A DNA stretch of 64,000 nt from Kalmanozyma brasiliensis GHG001. Its lineage: Eukaryota > Basidiomycota > Ustilaginomycetes > Ustilaginales. The stretch's first letter is position 1. Every line of letters starts with the position of its first letter. Below the pieces are notes generated by a model, which saw only the letters and a list, made by a program, of their open reading frames with translations, was not told where the DNA came from and ran no database searches. The position numbers and the translations under genes were made by a program. The DNA lies in contig NW_015961990.1 of assembly GCF_000497045.1 (NCBI RefSeq), forward strand, positions 1 to 64,000. The letters are read 5' to 3'. Shown piece after piece: positions 9,944-19,675 of the stretch.

Positions 9944-12062
9944 TCATTTGGCGCTCGAGATCGAGCGCTGACCATCTTGCCAGCGGTAGAGCGGCGTGAG
10001 GGATGCGTTCTTCTGCCAGAAGACGTAGCGCTTGATGAAGTAGGGCAACCAGCTGCGAACCTGATAGGATGCGAAGCGCGATGCTGGCACGGCAAAGACG
10101 AAATCGAGCTCTTCTAGCGTGAACGCTTTCGTTTCCGGCAGTCCAAAGAAAACCATGAGGAGGGCAAAGATGTTGGTGCCGCCGTAGAAGCACAGCGCCC
10201 CCGTGGGGCCCAGCTTTGCCAGCAGACTGGGGAAGGTCAGTCCCAAGATGGTCGAGAAGGTGTTGTTGACGAAGATCGACCAACTTGAGCCCATCTCCCT
10301 ATGAGACAGAGGGAATGCCTCGGATGCGTAGACGTTGGGAACTGGCCCGATACCTGGCGAGTAGAATGCTGTAAACAGGTAGATGAAGAAGGCAATCAAC
10401 GGCGTGCGAGCCGAGCTATCTGCGTTCAAAGTGAAAGCACCTGCCACCGCAAACAGACACCATGCCATGTTGGGGAACGTGAACAACAGCAGATTTCGTC
10501 GGCCAAAAGTGTCGATCGTCCAGACCGCTGGCAAAGCGAATAGCGTGTTGACGGCCCCGAAGCCGAGAGAGGCTGCGAGAGCTTGCTTGGTGCTCGCCCC
10601 TGATTCAGCGAAGATCGTGCTCGAGTAAAAGGCGATAATCCCAATGCCGGAGCACTGATTCGCATGGTGATGACGATGAGTGATGGTGATGGTGATGTTG
10701 AAGGGGGTGGCGAAGGTGACAAAAATTCAGGCTCGATAATGTGTCAATTGAGGAAATCATTATCTTTTGCACGTCTTTCGAACTTACCTGTTGAGCGAGC
10801 ATCACGATGAAGCTGGCCAAAGTTGCCGTCCTGAGACGAGGAACAACAAAGAGATCTTTGACGCGTCGAAGGTAGGTGGATCCTTCGAAGGAGTGTCGCT
10901 CGATCTCGATCTGAGCGTGAGCGTAGTAGAGATCGCGAGCTGCTTGTATTTTGCTGTTTCGCAGCCTGCAAAAGCTACGGAAGGACTTGGCGTAGCGACG
11001 CTTCTTGAGCAGCCATCGAGGCGATTCGGGGATAAACCAGACCAAGATCAGCAGGGGCACTGCAGGAACAAATGCCGCGGCGAGTTGGACCCTCCAGGCG
11101 ATACGTCCAATGTTGTAAAAGATCATGTTCGAGCAAAAGCCGATAAAGATACCGAATGCGACGAAGAGCTGGAACGACATGACCAGACCGCCTCTAATCG
11201 CAGGAGGAACAGATTCGGCTGTCATGATAGGAATCGTCGTAATTTTGCAGCCGATACCGACGCCGATTAGCAGTCGGCAGATAGCCAGCTCCCACCAGTT
11301 CCGAGTGAAGGCTTGCGCCAGAACCGGGAACACGGTGAAGAGACCTGTGATGAAAATGACCCATCGTCGGCCAAACCAATTGTTGAGAGGGTCGCTGAGC
11401 CAAGCTGACATCAGCCCAGAGATCGTAGGAGCCGAGTTGATGAACCCGATGAGCCACCCTTGGTCCTCGATGCCGAACTCCTGCGGGAAGGACAGATTGG
11501 CACCGTTCGCACCGGTGTTATCCCAGCCTTGCACGGCGCTTCCGAGAGATACGACAAAGACAAGCATCCAAAGCTGCTTCGAAATCGACCATCTATGCGT
11601 TGTCTCCCTTCGAATGTGGTATCTGTCGTCCTCGTCCAGCTCAGGCATCGTTTCGAAGTCGTGAGGCGACTGTGCAACGAGAGCCGCCTTCTTGAAGAGC
11701 TCTACGTGCTCTCCGAGCTCATTTTGCTGACAGAAAGCGGTGACTTGCTCCATTAATGTGGCACGCGGGATGCCGTGAAGCGGATTCTTGAGAACCGCGT
11801 CGACATTGCGCAGCTCAGGGTGCTCGCTCTCGGCGCGATAGATGCCCTCGTCGTCGCGCATCCGCCCATCTTGATGATCGTAGGTTTTGACGTCGATGCC
11901 GTCCTTCTTGTCTTCGAACGAGGCGGCGTCTTTGAGAGACACCTTGCCGCTGGTGTGGGCGTCCATGTTTGGGTCCATGTATGGAAGATGTTCGTGTGTA
12001 TTGTTGTTCGTTTCCCGATCGCCTGAGATAGCGCTTGAGTATGGTGAGCGAAGAGGCGTCAT
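9944..12062 (-). CDS. sugar porter-family MFS transporter, two exons
   Basis: This is a sugar/inositol-type transporter of about 661 residues. On the minus strand exon 1 is 12062-10788 and exon 2 is 10654-9944. The 133-nt intron has a GTAAGTT donor and a CAG acceptor, and splicing rebuilds the family motif as MLAQQ|CSGIGIIAFYSS. Sugar-porter signatures are visible: LNNWFGRRW after TM2, LLIGVGIGC, PESPRWLLKKRR after TM6, and a C-terminal PETKAFTLEELDFVF. The N-terminal cytosolic tail is unusually long (about 150-160 residues) and contains a hydrophilic block followed by LMEQVTAFCQQNELGEHVELFKKAALVAQ, a pattern seen in some basidiomycete sugar porters. The intron carries a GAT/GGT-rich triplet run. 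The substrate is unknown. The gene is divergent from the transaldolase across the palindrome-rich region. Confidence 0.9.
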
Positions 12063-13323
12063 TCTTGATCAGACGCAATCTTGAGCTTGCTATTTATGTT
12101 CGTGAGTTGAAGCAATGCGGTCGTGATGTTGTTGAAGGAGGGACCTTTGGCGGGATCGTCCTACTCAAGGAGGTCTCAGCTGGACATGCACGGAGATTGT
12201 GGGGAAACAGCTCTGACTGGCCTGTACAGGTAGGTAGGACTGATCACGAGGAGCTCGGGCGGAGTTCGGACCAAGGTGCAACGACAACGGAACATGGTGC
12301 AACGGCAATGGTTCCCGAAGCCGAGAGGCAAAAACGGCCGTCGAGACCATGACTCGTTGCACAGCAACTGCAGTCGACGTTCGCTTAAGGTTTCAGGAAC
12401 ATCAGTGTGGGGGATGCTTCCATCTGGGGTAATTCTTAGACCCTGAATGAATGCCGCTGGTGAGCGGAGGATTAATTCATTTTGAACCGGCTGCCGGGCG
12501 ACCATGCCAAGATACCGATCAAAGCTGGGCAGCATCCCTGCACAGTGCTTTGCCGGGAAGTTGGCCGGCAAGGGCTCAAGCCACATGTTCGTGCGGGGAG
12601 AAAGCATGCCGATGTCCTGCACAGGCCCGAGCTCGGCGGACGCCTGCACAGGCTCTATATCCATGGCCTGCACAGGTGGAGCGGCGCGGTAGAATATTAT
12701 CATAAGCGAGATGAGCCCTGTGCAGGGCAAGCATCCAAGTTCCCCCCGCGATTTCCTCGTGAGCGACCTCGATCCCATTTCGTGGGTCCACGAGCCCGAA
12801 TCTCAGCGATGCGACCTGTGCAGGCCTGGTAGGGGTGGCGTGGTTTGACTGCACAGGTCTCCAGAGATCAAGTGTGGACCTGTACCGCGTTTGCGCTTAG
12901 GCGACACCTGGTCCGGTGCAGGGCAACCTTCTCTCGGTCTCGGCAGGTCGAGATGCCCGATTGGATCGCTGCAGCAGCCCACAAACGGATGAGTGAATGC
13001 AGCGAGAGCACGGAGAGCTTTCTATAGTAGTGCAGCAAATCGATGAACGCCTGTACAGGTCACTTTCAGGGACCTGTAAACACTCGTCGGTCAATACATT
13101 GCGCTGCTGTCGTACCGCTGTAAGTCAGTCATGTCCACGTCGATCAGATAGCGCGAATCATCCCTCTCTGACAGCAGTCGCGCATCGCAGAACAACGTCG
13201 AGCTTGTCAATATTCAAGCAATATAAGACCAAGCTGTCGTGAGCAAAGGAAGACCAACATGCCAAGCAAGCCTATCGCCGTCGTCTTACAAACCAATCCA
13301 GCAAGACCTCTCCAACACGTAAT
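12063..13323. promoter_or_regulatory. divergent promoter region with CCTGYRCAGG palindrome cluster
   Basis: This 1.26 kb region separates the sugar transporter (minus) from the transaldolase (plus). It carries seven perfect CCTGYRCAGG sites, at 12221, 12616, 12643, 12667, 12717, 12815 and 13050 (start positions). Three more have one mismatch (12537, 12848, 12913), and half-site-like copies lie at 12879 and 13073. The two CCTGTACAGG copies are perfect palindromes. Three sites are spaced 27 and 24 bases apart. The sites look like binding sites for a dimeric transcription factor controlling one or both flanking carbohydrate genes; this is inference. Open frames in the region (for example minus strand 12176-12778) owe their repeated PVQ residues to the motif itself and are not called. 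Confidence 0.65.
12616..12824. repeat. densest block of the CCTGYRCAGG palindrome
   Basis: Five perfect copies lie within 209 bases: CCTGCACAGG at 12616-12625, 12643-12652 and 12667-12676, and its complement form CCTGTGCAGG at 12717-12726 and 12815-12824. The sequence between copies is not repeated, so this is not a simple tandem duplication. That argues for selection on the 10-mer itself. Confidence 0.8.
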
Positions 13324-14544
13324 ATGACGCCTCCCACTGCTACAAGCGTTGCCGTGCCTGCCGACAGCACCATCGGCGTCGCTGCCAAGATCAGCAAGAT
13401 CGCCAACAAGGATGTCCAGCCGAAGGTCTCCGGCCTCATTAAGGCCGAGACCACCTTCCACGTCGATGTCGACTCGATGGACCCCAAGGTCGCCCTCTCT
13501 CTGATCGAGGCCGGTGTCCGACCTCACGATCAGACTTCGAACCAGATTTTGGTCGGCGATGGTATCATTGACCCCGACAACCAGGAGATGCTGCACAAGA
13601 CCATCTCCGAGGTGGGCTCGCAGGGCTGGGAAGCCGTCTACGACCGAATGAGCGTTTTGCTCTGCAAGCGCAACATTGGCAACATCTCGAACCGCGTTCT
13701 GCTGCAGACGAGCCCTAGCGACGCCTACGACACCGCCAAGATTGTCGACCATGCTCGACGATACGCTGCCGAGTTCGAGCGCGCCGGTATCAACAAGGAC
13801 CGATTCTGCATCAAGATCCCTGCTACGGGTCCTGGTATGAACGCCGGCCCAATTCTGCTCAAGGAGGGTATCCGAACTCTGGGCACTTCGCTCTTCAGCG
13901 TTCCTCAGGCGATCGCTTCGTCCCAGGCTGGATGTCTCTACATCAGCCCTTACTTCAACGAGGTCAAGGCTCACGATCCTGCCACTGGACTGTTCCCCAA
14001 CGTGCGCAGTCCGGCTACGCAGCACCCCATGTCGCCTCGCATGGTGCAGATTTACAACGTTTACAAGCAGCTTGCCGAGACGACGGGCAAGCCGCAGCCG
14101 CTGATCAAGGGCGCCAGCAACATTACGGCCGGCGAGGTGCTCGACATGGCCAAGATGGGCGTCCACCACGTGACCATCCTCCAGCCCGTGCTCAAGCAGC
14201 TTTCCGAGCTCTCGGTGGAGTCTTCGTCCCAGCAGGGCGACAAGGACGAGCAAGCGCTCGACTTCGAGACGGGCAAGTTCGACGAGTCCAAGCCCTTCAG
14301 CCGCGAGCTGATCGCCGAGATGCAGGCGTTGGAGAAGAGCGACCCTCTTTCGCCTACAAAGGCTCCACTGGACTGGGGCGCGCACATCGACTACCTCGCC
14401 AACCAGGGCGAGGAGCTCGAGAAGGCAATCGAGGCCGACCCGCAGACCAAGCGCCGTCTGGACGATGCTCTCAACCTCTTCATCGATGCCGAACACCGCG
14501 CTCGCGATGCTATCCTGGCCGCCATGAAGACGGTTGGCGTGTGA
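13324..14544 (+). CDS. transaldolase-family protein
   Basis: This is a 406-residue, single-exon protein of the transaldolase family, which moves a dihydroxyacetone unit between sugar phosphates in the non-oxidative pentose phosphate pathway. It would act in the cytosol. The visible active-site blocks are DQTSNQILV (about 69-77, corresponding to the D-x-T-x-N segment), the Schiff-base region CIKIPATGPG with candidate Lys164, and KGASNITAGEV. It is longer than the usual ~320-335 residue Tal1, with an extended Glu/Lys-rich C-terminal part (about 300-406). It also departs from Tal1 in several blocks, so it may belong to a fungal side branch of the family. The upstream region carries the CCTGYRCAGG cluster. 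It is convergent with rec1, with about 170 bases between the stops. Confidence 0.85.
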   Translation: MTPPTATSVAVPADSTIGVAAKISKIANKDVQPKVSGLIKAETTFHVDVDSMDPKVALSLIEAGVRPHDQTSNQILVGDGIIDPDNQEMLHKTISEVGSQGWEAVYDRMSVLLCKRNIGNISNRVLLQTSPSDAYDTAKIVDHARRYAAEFERAGINKDRFCIKIPATGPGMNAGPILLKEGIRTLGTSLFSVPQAIASSQAGCLYISPYFNEVKAHDPATGLFPNVRSPATQHPMSPRMVQIYNVYKQLAETTGKPQPLIKGASNITAGEVLDMAKMGVHHVTILQPVLKQLSELSVESSSQQGDKDEQALDFETGKFDESKPFSRELIAEMQALEKSDPLSPTKAPLDWGAHIDYLANQGEELEKAIEADPQTKRRLDDALNLFIDAEHRARDAILAAMKTVGV

Positions 14545-14714
14545 AAGAGTCGCCATGTATACCGCCTGATCCCGCGACTGCACACCGAGAGGCCTTCGAA
14601 CCCACACGTCCTTTCGTCCTTGCTCACAATCATCAACACATTCATACAATTCAAAGTGTTGACAATAAGTTTTCGTACATTGATCCAGAAGTTGCAACAA
14701 CGAATACAAGAGAT

Positions 14715-16193
14715 TCACACGATCAGAGTGCTGGTGTCGAGCGGACAGCACTACATCCAAGCATGGCAGAGCGATCGAGAACGAAAGATGAAGATGGTCA
14801 GCGCGACGAAAAAGAGAGAGCCGTGGGAAGAGGAAAAGATACATACCAAGAACTCGCAAAAGGCGTCTTGCTCCTCCTCGAGAGCGGCCTGACCTGCTGC
14901 GGTGGTTGCACCAGCCTGGCGTCGATACTTTGGCATCATGAACTGGAAGCTGATAAGGCCTGCTTCGTCCATCCGTAACGATGTCTTGATGGACGATCGC
15001 AGCACCGTCATGGTGCGCGAGAGCAGCGTAAAGTCGTACCATTGCTCGCTGCTGCCGGGAAGCGCGACAAATTTCTCGATGACACCGGTCGGATCAGCCG
15101 ATGACAGGCTGGCGGGGAACTCCATTTCCGACGAGCCCGTGTCCGAGATGGCTTTGAATCTGAGCATGCTCGATGTCCTGTTCGTCTCGGCCTCGCTGCC
15201 GTTGTATGCTGAAGCGGAGTGCGGGGAGGTCATGAGGATAGAGAGCTTCTTGCAAGTGGCGTCGATCTCGGAAAAGGCGGACTGCATGAGCTCGGATCCA
15301 ACAATGACCTGCGCCACCATGTTTCGAGGGTCGAAGACCATGTCGGTGAGGAAGCTGGGCTCGTAGGTCGATATGGATACGCGTGTCAGCACGTTGGTCT
15401 CCTGTTCGAGCTCCAGGACGAGCGGATTGCCATGTCCCTGATAACTGAGCTTCATGCGTGTCGCCTTTGCGGTCGATGAGAACGGATTGCGGTCAAAGCC
15501 TCTTTCGACCGAGCCAGCACGATCGGCGCCATAGGGATCCACGGTGCCGTCGCGCGTGCGATTGTATCCTCGACCTCCCGTAGTCGTCCCTCCACCGCCG
15601 CCCGCCTGGTCTGGACGATGGCCTGAATGACCGTTGCTGGCGCCATGAGGACGCGAAGGACCCACGCCGCCAAAGATGTTGAGGCACGAGATCCAGGTCT
15701 GCAGATTGACCTCGAACGAGACGCTCTCAGGCTCGTCTTCAATACCACCAGGCTCTCGTGCGTGCCTGTCGTCGTCGTCGAGTTCTCGCTGACGTTTCCC
15801 TCTGGCATCTTGTGTCACATCTTGTGTATCTTCTTGGTCGGATGAGCTCGCTGAAATCTCGGGATCAGCTGTGTCGTCCTGCCGACCTTTACCCTTGGCG
15901 CGCTTCTGTGCGGGTGGGCGCCTCGCTCTGGTCTGCGAAGAGGAGCCGGTGCGAGCGTCCCTGGTAGGCTTTTGGAAGTGATAGGAGTCGAACATGTGCG
16001 AGTAGAGGTAGGCGTGAGCTTGCAAAGTGCGATTGAGCTCGGTGATGATCTCCAAGCCGGAGCTCGATGCGATCACGACGGCATGAGTCTGTATCGACAC
16101 GGACTTGAGCAAGTTTGCCAAGCCGGTGACATCGGAAAGGGTCGCGGTCAGCGTCATCGCAGATGTTGCGCTTGTTTGCGCTTCGACAGGCAT
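14715..16193 (-). CDS. rec1: Rad1/Rec1 9-1-1 checkpoint clamp subunit, two exons
   Basis: The protein resembles Rad1 of the Rad9-Hus1-Rad1 DNA-damage clamp. In U. maydis the orthologue is Rec1, needed for repair and checkpoint control. On the minus strand exon 1 is 16193-14847 and exon 2 only 14750-14715 (36 nt), giving about 460 residues. The intron 14846-14751 has a GTATGT donor and TAG acceptor; splicing yields FCEFL|CCPLDTSTLIV, matching the Cys-Cys-Pro end typical of Rad1. The PCNA-like fold is interrupted by two hydrophilic inserts (roughly 80-160, Asp/Glu/Arg-rich, and 180-240, Gly/Arg-rich). The frame continues upstream to a TTG, but the first ATG is at 16193 (MPVEAQTSA). The intron is 96 nt and open, so retention gives a different hydrophobic tail. 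Confidence 0.88.
14751..14846 (-). other. rec1 intron, in frame and open
   Basis: This 96-nt GT-AG intron is a multiple of three and has no stop until the TAG of its own acceptor. Unspliced RNA would replace the 11-residue CCPLDTSTLIV end with a 31-residue tail rich in Phe, Leu and Ile. The donor (GTATGT) and acceptor (GATGTAG) are read directly from the sequence; use of the intron is inferred from the restored Rad1 C-terminus. Confidence 0.75.
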
Positions 16194-17243
16194 GCTGAGC
16201 AATTGTAGAGCTGCTCTTCGTCTTGTCTGCTAGAATCTATCTGCGTCTGGACCCGCAAGTCAGCGCTGTGACCTGACACAGATGCGACAGTCCACGTACG
16301 CCAAAGCCTGGTCGAAGTGTCGATATCCGTCCAGGATGTGCTCTGTGAGATGAGCTGAAAATGGTCACGGTGCTGCTGACTGATGACTGCTTGTGAGTCC
16401 ATTTATGATCAAGGTATGAGATCGTCCGTCGTCGATCGAACGGCTTGAAGATGTGCAGATGACAGACGAAGAGGGTGGCATGCGCTTGGGCAGAGTGGAA
16501 CTCAGCCTTTTGAGCGAGTGGGCGTGGTGTTCGTGTTGGACCCTGATCTTCCCACCTTTGACCAGCTGAGCGGCGATTTTTACGGTGAATTTCGCGACCT
16601 CCTTTTTTGAACGCGATTTGAAGAGTTGAACGAAAAATGCATCCTTGGACACGTTCGCAGCCGACTGCACCCGCTATTTGACAGCCCGACAAGGACCCCT
16701 TCCAGCCAGCTGATTGCTCGATAGCATGGTCTGTACTGGAGCAAAGCCGAAACCTCACCCTTCCATTCTGAAAGATCCGCGAGATGCTGAAGCACGCCAA
16801 GGCTTGCCTCACTTCTTCGGGCCATTTGTCGGTCGCTGTGTTGCTTTCCATCAAGACCCTGCATGAACTTGCTCGACTTTTCTTTTTGATCCCTTTTTCT
16901 CCACATCTTAATGTGCAGCCTGATGGACACGATGCGCCTTCGACTGATTACGCTAAGCGAGCTGCTGAGCTCAGATCGCTGTCAAGAAGGAACACAACAC
17001 AGCTTCGACAGCAGCAAGTCGCTGCTCATGAGCAATCTTGTCTTCCACAATGGCGGCTTGTCTCCTTACCTTTGCGACCATTCCACACGCCTCACACCGT
17101 GCCCATCTCAGTAGGATCGACACCCACCCAGACTACGATGACGATAGAGGCTCGACCTTGATCGGCTCGCTCCATCTTCGTCGACATTAGCCAAGGTCTC
17201 GAAGGTCAGTCGCCATCGAACACCGGGCTCGCAAGATATCGGA
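16194..17243. other. divergent intergenic region, rec1 and MpaB-like gene
   Basis: This 1.05 kb region between divergent starts holds both promoters and presumably 5' UTRs. An open frame on the minus strand (16237-16854) has no recognisable features. I see no RNA gene or repeat. Confidence 0.4.
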
Positions 17244-19433
17244 ATGGGCACCCATCTATTGAACCAACTTGCCGCCTTGGCGGGGGCTCGACTCAGTCCA
17301 GCCGTTATCGGGCTGACAGGGCTGGTGGCTGTGCTCCTCCTTCTCATGCCGAGGGCAAGAGCGCTGCCCATCGACGTTGTCTGTTCAATCTACGTGGCCA
17401 TCTTCCATCTGCCCTTCCGATCCTCTCCCACGGACTACCTATACACGAAACACGAGGTCCCGCTGCCGCCCACCAATTCAACATGGTCACGCTTGAAGGC
17501 CGCAACTACACTCAAGTGGACAGCGCGGCGTCGCGGACTTCGGCACGAGAAGGAGATTGAATGGGACGAATTGGATGCCGTCAAGGATGGTGACATGATC
17601 GAGGCGTGGGACCGCATCGCCGAATGGGACCAACAATGTCTGCATCCTCTTAAGCTACAAGAGCTTCGTAACGTCGGCGATACGCTTGCCGACAACGCCC
17701 TCGATCACGTTGAGTCGACAGAGAGTCAGGTCAAGCTAGGACTGACCGACAAACTGCGCAGCATCTACGAAAGCGCTTTTGCTGACGACGCATCTGAAGA
17801 AGAGCGCACTGCTTGTCGAGAATTCTGGGAGGGTATCGATCGCAGGCCTCCTCCAGGTGCTGGCGCTCTCGGGCTGGATTGGTACATATCGCGCTATGGC
17901 TCAGACATCGTCCATGGGCTCGAACACTGGCCGCGCTACCCGTCCACGGCCCAAAACGAACCGGATGCTCTCTTCCCGATTTGGACGCCACAGACCAGCG
18001 ACAACATCGAGACACACGACGAGTCGGCCGAGCAGGAAGCAGAGGCGGAAGTGCTGCGAAGAGGGCAAGATGTCTTTTATCGCTATGCGGGTCCCATGCT
18101 GACTGTTCTGCTTCATTTCAGTCTAGCTGGTGGCTTTGCATCGCCGAGAATTACAGAGGTGCTTAAGCAGACGGCGTACCTCGTTCCCACCGCCGGCGCC
18201 GCTCACAAGAGCAGCGGTAAGAATAGCAAATCGACTCGTACTTCGGCGCTACCGACCGTCGAGGAACTCAGCAAAACTTTCAACGTGGACAAAGCGCGCG
18301 CAGATCGCACTTGGAGTCGTCTCTTGGAGACGACGCAGTTCGTCTTGGACGTGGTCGAGAAAGCCGGCAGTTTACGTCCGCCTAGCTTGGCCGAGAAGGC
18401 ATCTCCGTCATCTGGCTGTGCCAGCCCAGACTCGGGAGGCGAGGGCTGGCAGTCCGCCGTCCGTGTGCGGCTTCTTCACACTATTGTCCGACGTCGCGTC
18501 CTCAAGCTGGTTGATAAGCGACGCAACGACCCCTCCGATGTGGGCGGCGCCGTCTACGACGTGGAGAAGAATGGCGTGCCGATCAACCAAGAGGATCTTC
18601 TCGGCACACTGTGCGCCTTTTCGACGGCTCCTCTCGCAATGCTGCAGCGCATCGGCGTGCAGCCTACAGCGCAGGAGCGCAAAGACTACATCGCTCTCTG
18701 GCGGCACGTTGGCTTCTACATGGGCATCGAGCCTGCTCTCTTGCGTCGTGTCTTTGGCGATGCTTACACAGCTGATCGCACTCTATGGTGCACCATCCTC
18801 CATCTATTCAGCCAGGTCGAAATTCTCGGCAGTCAGTCGAATGAAAGTGGGAGCGAGTCGGGACCAAGAATGCATGGACCCACCATTCCGGTCCTGATCG
18901 CATGTGCAGGTCGCCCACCTTTCTACACGCCCCTGTCTGCGCACATCGGCATCTCGAGGCGCCTGTTGGGCAAGTCGCTGGCCGACTCACTCTCCCTTCC
19001 AGCCTCGTCACCTCGACGCGAGGTGCTGACCGATATTGCATTCCTCGGCATGCAAGTGCCCATCCTGTTTGGTACTTTCTACCCTCGAAGGAAGTGGGAG
19101 AAACGCAAGCTGGAGCTCTCCCGCCCGCTGATGCGGCGCCTCATCGACTGGAGCTTTGGCAACAAACGAACGCGGTTCGAGATGCCATCCCACCCCGCCG
19201 CAGCCGCGTCAACGAACACAGCAGATGCAGATAGAGGCAACGTCGAGACCCGATCCGACTCGCACATTGATGTGCCGGAGAACAAGGAATACGTGCTGCA
19301 GCTGGCAAAGGAATGGCGCTGGCTCATGCGAGAGATGATTGCAGTCCTCGTCCTGATGGCTTGTGTAGTCGTCGGCTTGATCGCTGGGGTGTACCTGCTG
19401 TTTGCTCCTCTTGTGTCGTCTGTTTTTCGCTGA
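17244..19433 (+). CDS. MpaB-like (DUF2236) membrane oxygenase
   Basis: This 729-residue protein resembles the DUF2236/MpaB family. These are haem- or metal-dependent oxygenases related to rubber oxygenase Lcp; fungal MpaB is ER-bound and cleaves a prenyl side chain. It has a hydrophobic N-terminal helix (about 20-38) and a strong C-terminal helix (about 700-725), so the catalytic part is probably membrane-tethered at both ends. Family blocks are AVRVRLLHTIVRRRVL near residues 402-417, containing the His of the expected metal or haem site, GVPINQEDLLGTLCAFS near 445-461, and YIALWRHVGFYMGI near 483-496. The Ser/Lys-rich stretch around 320-335 is probably a disordered loop. The substrate is unknown. 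A tRNA gene lies 145 bases downstream. Confidence 0.8.
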   Translation: MGTHLLNQLAALAGARLSPAVIGLTGLVAVLLLLMPRARALPIDVVCSIYVAIFHLPFRSSPTDYLYTKHEVPLPPTNSTWSRLKAATTLKWTARRRGLRHEKEIEWDELDAVKDGDMIEAWDRIAEWDQQCLHPLKLQELRNVGDTLADNALDHVESTESQVKLGLTDKLRSIYESAFADDASEEERTACREFWEGIDRRPPPGAGALGLDWYISRYGSDIVHGLEHWPRYPSTAQNEPDALFPIWTPQTSDNIETHDESAEQEAEAEVLRRGQDVFYRYAGPMLTVLLHFSLAGGFASPRITEVLKQTAYLVPTAGAAHKSSGKNSKSTRTSALPTVEELSKTFNVDKARADRTWSRLLETTQFVLDVVEKAGSLRPPSLAEKASPSSGCASPDSGGEGWQSAVRVRLLHTIVRRRVLKLVDKRRNDPSDVGGAVYDVEKNGVPINQEDLLGTLCAFSTAPLAMLQRIGVQPTAQERKDYIALWRHVGFYMGIEPALLRRVFGDAYTADRTLWCTILHLFSQVEILGSQSNESGSESGPRMHGPTIPVLIACAGRPPFYTPLSAHIGISRRLLGKSLADSLSLPASSPRREVLTDIAFLGMQVPILFGTFYPRRKWEKRKLELSRPLMRRLIDWSFGNKRTRFEMPSHPAAAASTNTADADRGNVETRSDSHIDVPENKEYVLQLAKEWRWLMREMIAVLVLMACVVVGLIAGVYLLFAPLVSSVFR

Positions 19434-19578
19434 TAGAGCCGACTTTCTACGCAAGGAGAGAATCAGATCCCTGTACGCACAAGTGTGAAGGAAGGCGATT
19501 GCAGTTACCGTTGACACAACGGGAAAGTCTAATTTCCACAGGTATATGACCACAACCTAGCCAGACTGCGATGCACTT

Positions 19579-19675
19579 GGCCGGTTGGCCCAATGGTAAG
19601 GCGTCTGACTACGATGACCCACATTGGCAAATCGTGTAAATCAGGAGATTCTGGGTTCGAGCCCCAGGCTGGTCA
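19579..19675 (+). tRNA. tRNA-Arg(ACG) with 25-nt intron
   Basis: A 97-base tRNA gene folds as a cloverleaf. The acceptor stem is GGCCGGT pairing with GCTGGTC (with G-U pairs), discriminator A at 19675. The D arm contains GCCCAATGGTAAGGC. The anticodon stem is TCTGA/TCAGG with loop C-T-ACG-A-A, and the T arm is CTGGGTTCGAGCCCCAG. The intron, TGACCCACATTGGCAAATCG plus GTGTAA with one-base ambiguity, sits one base after the anticodon as in eukaryotic nuclear tRNA genes. The anticodon ACG (read as ICG) decodes CGU/CGC/CGA arginine. A T run right after the gene (19678 on) is the RNA polymerase III terminator; the GGTTCGAGCCC box B and the D-arm box A are internal promoters. Confidence 0.9.

Noticed and set aside
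12176..12778. 200-codon open frame on the minus strand in the palindrome region
   Set aside because: Its repeated Pro-Val-Gln residues come from reading through the CCTGYRCAGG motif; there is no domain, and plus-strand frames are equally open.
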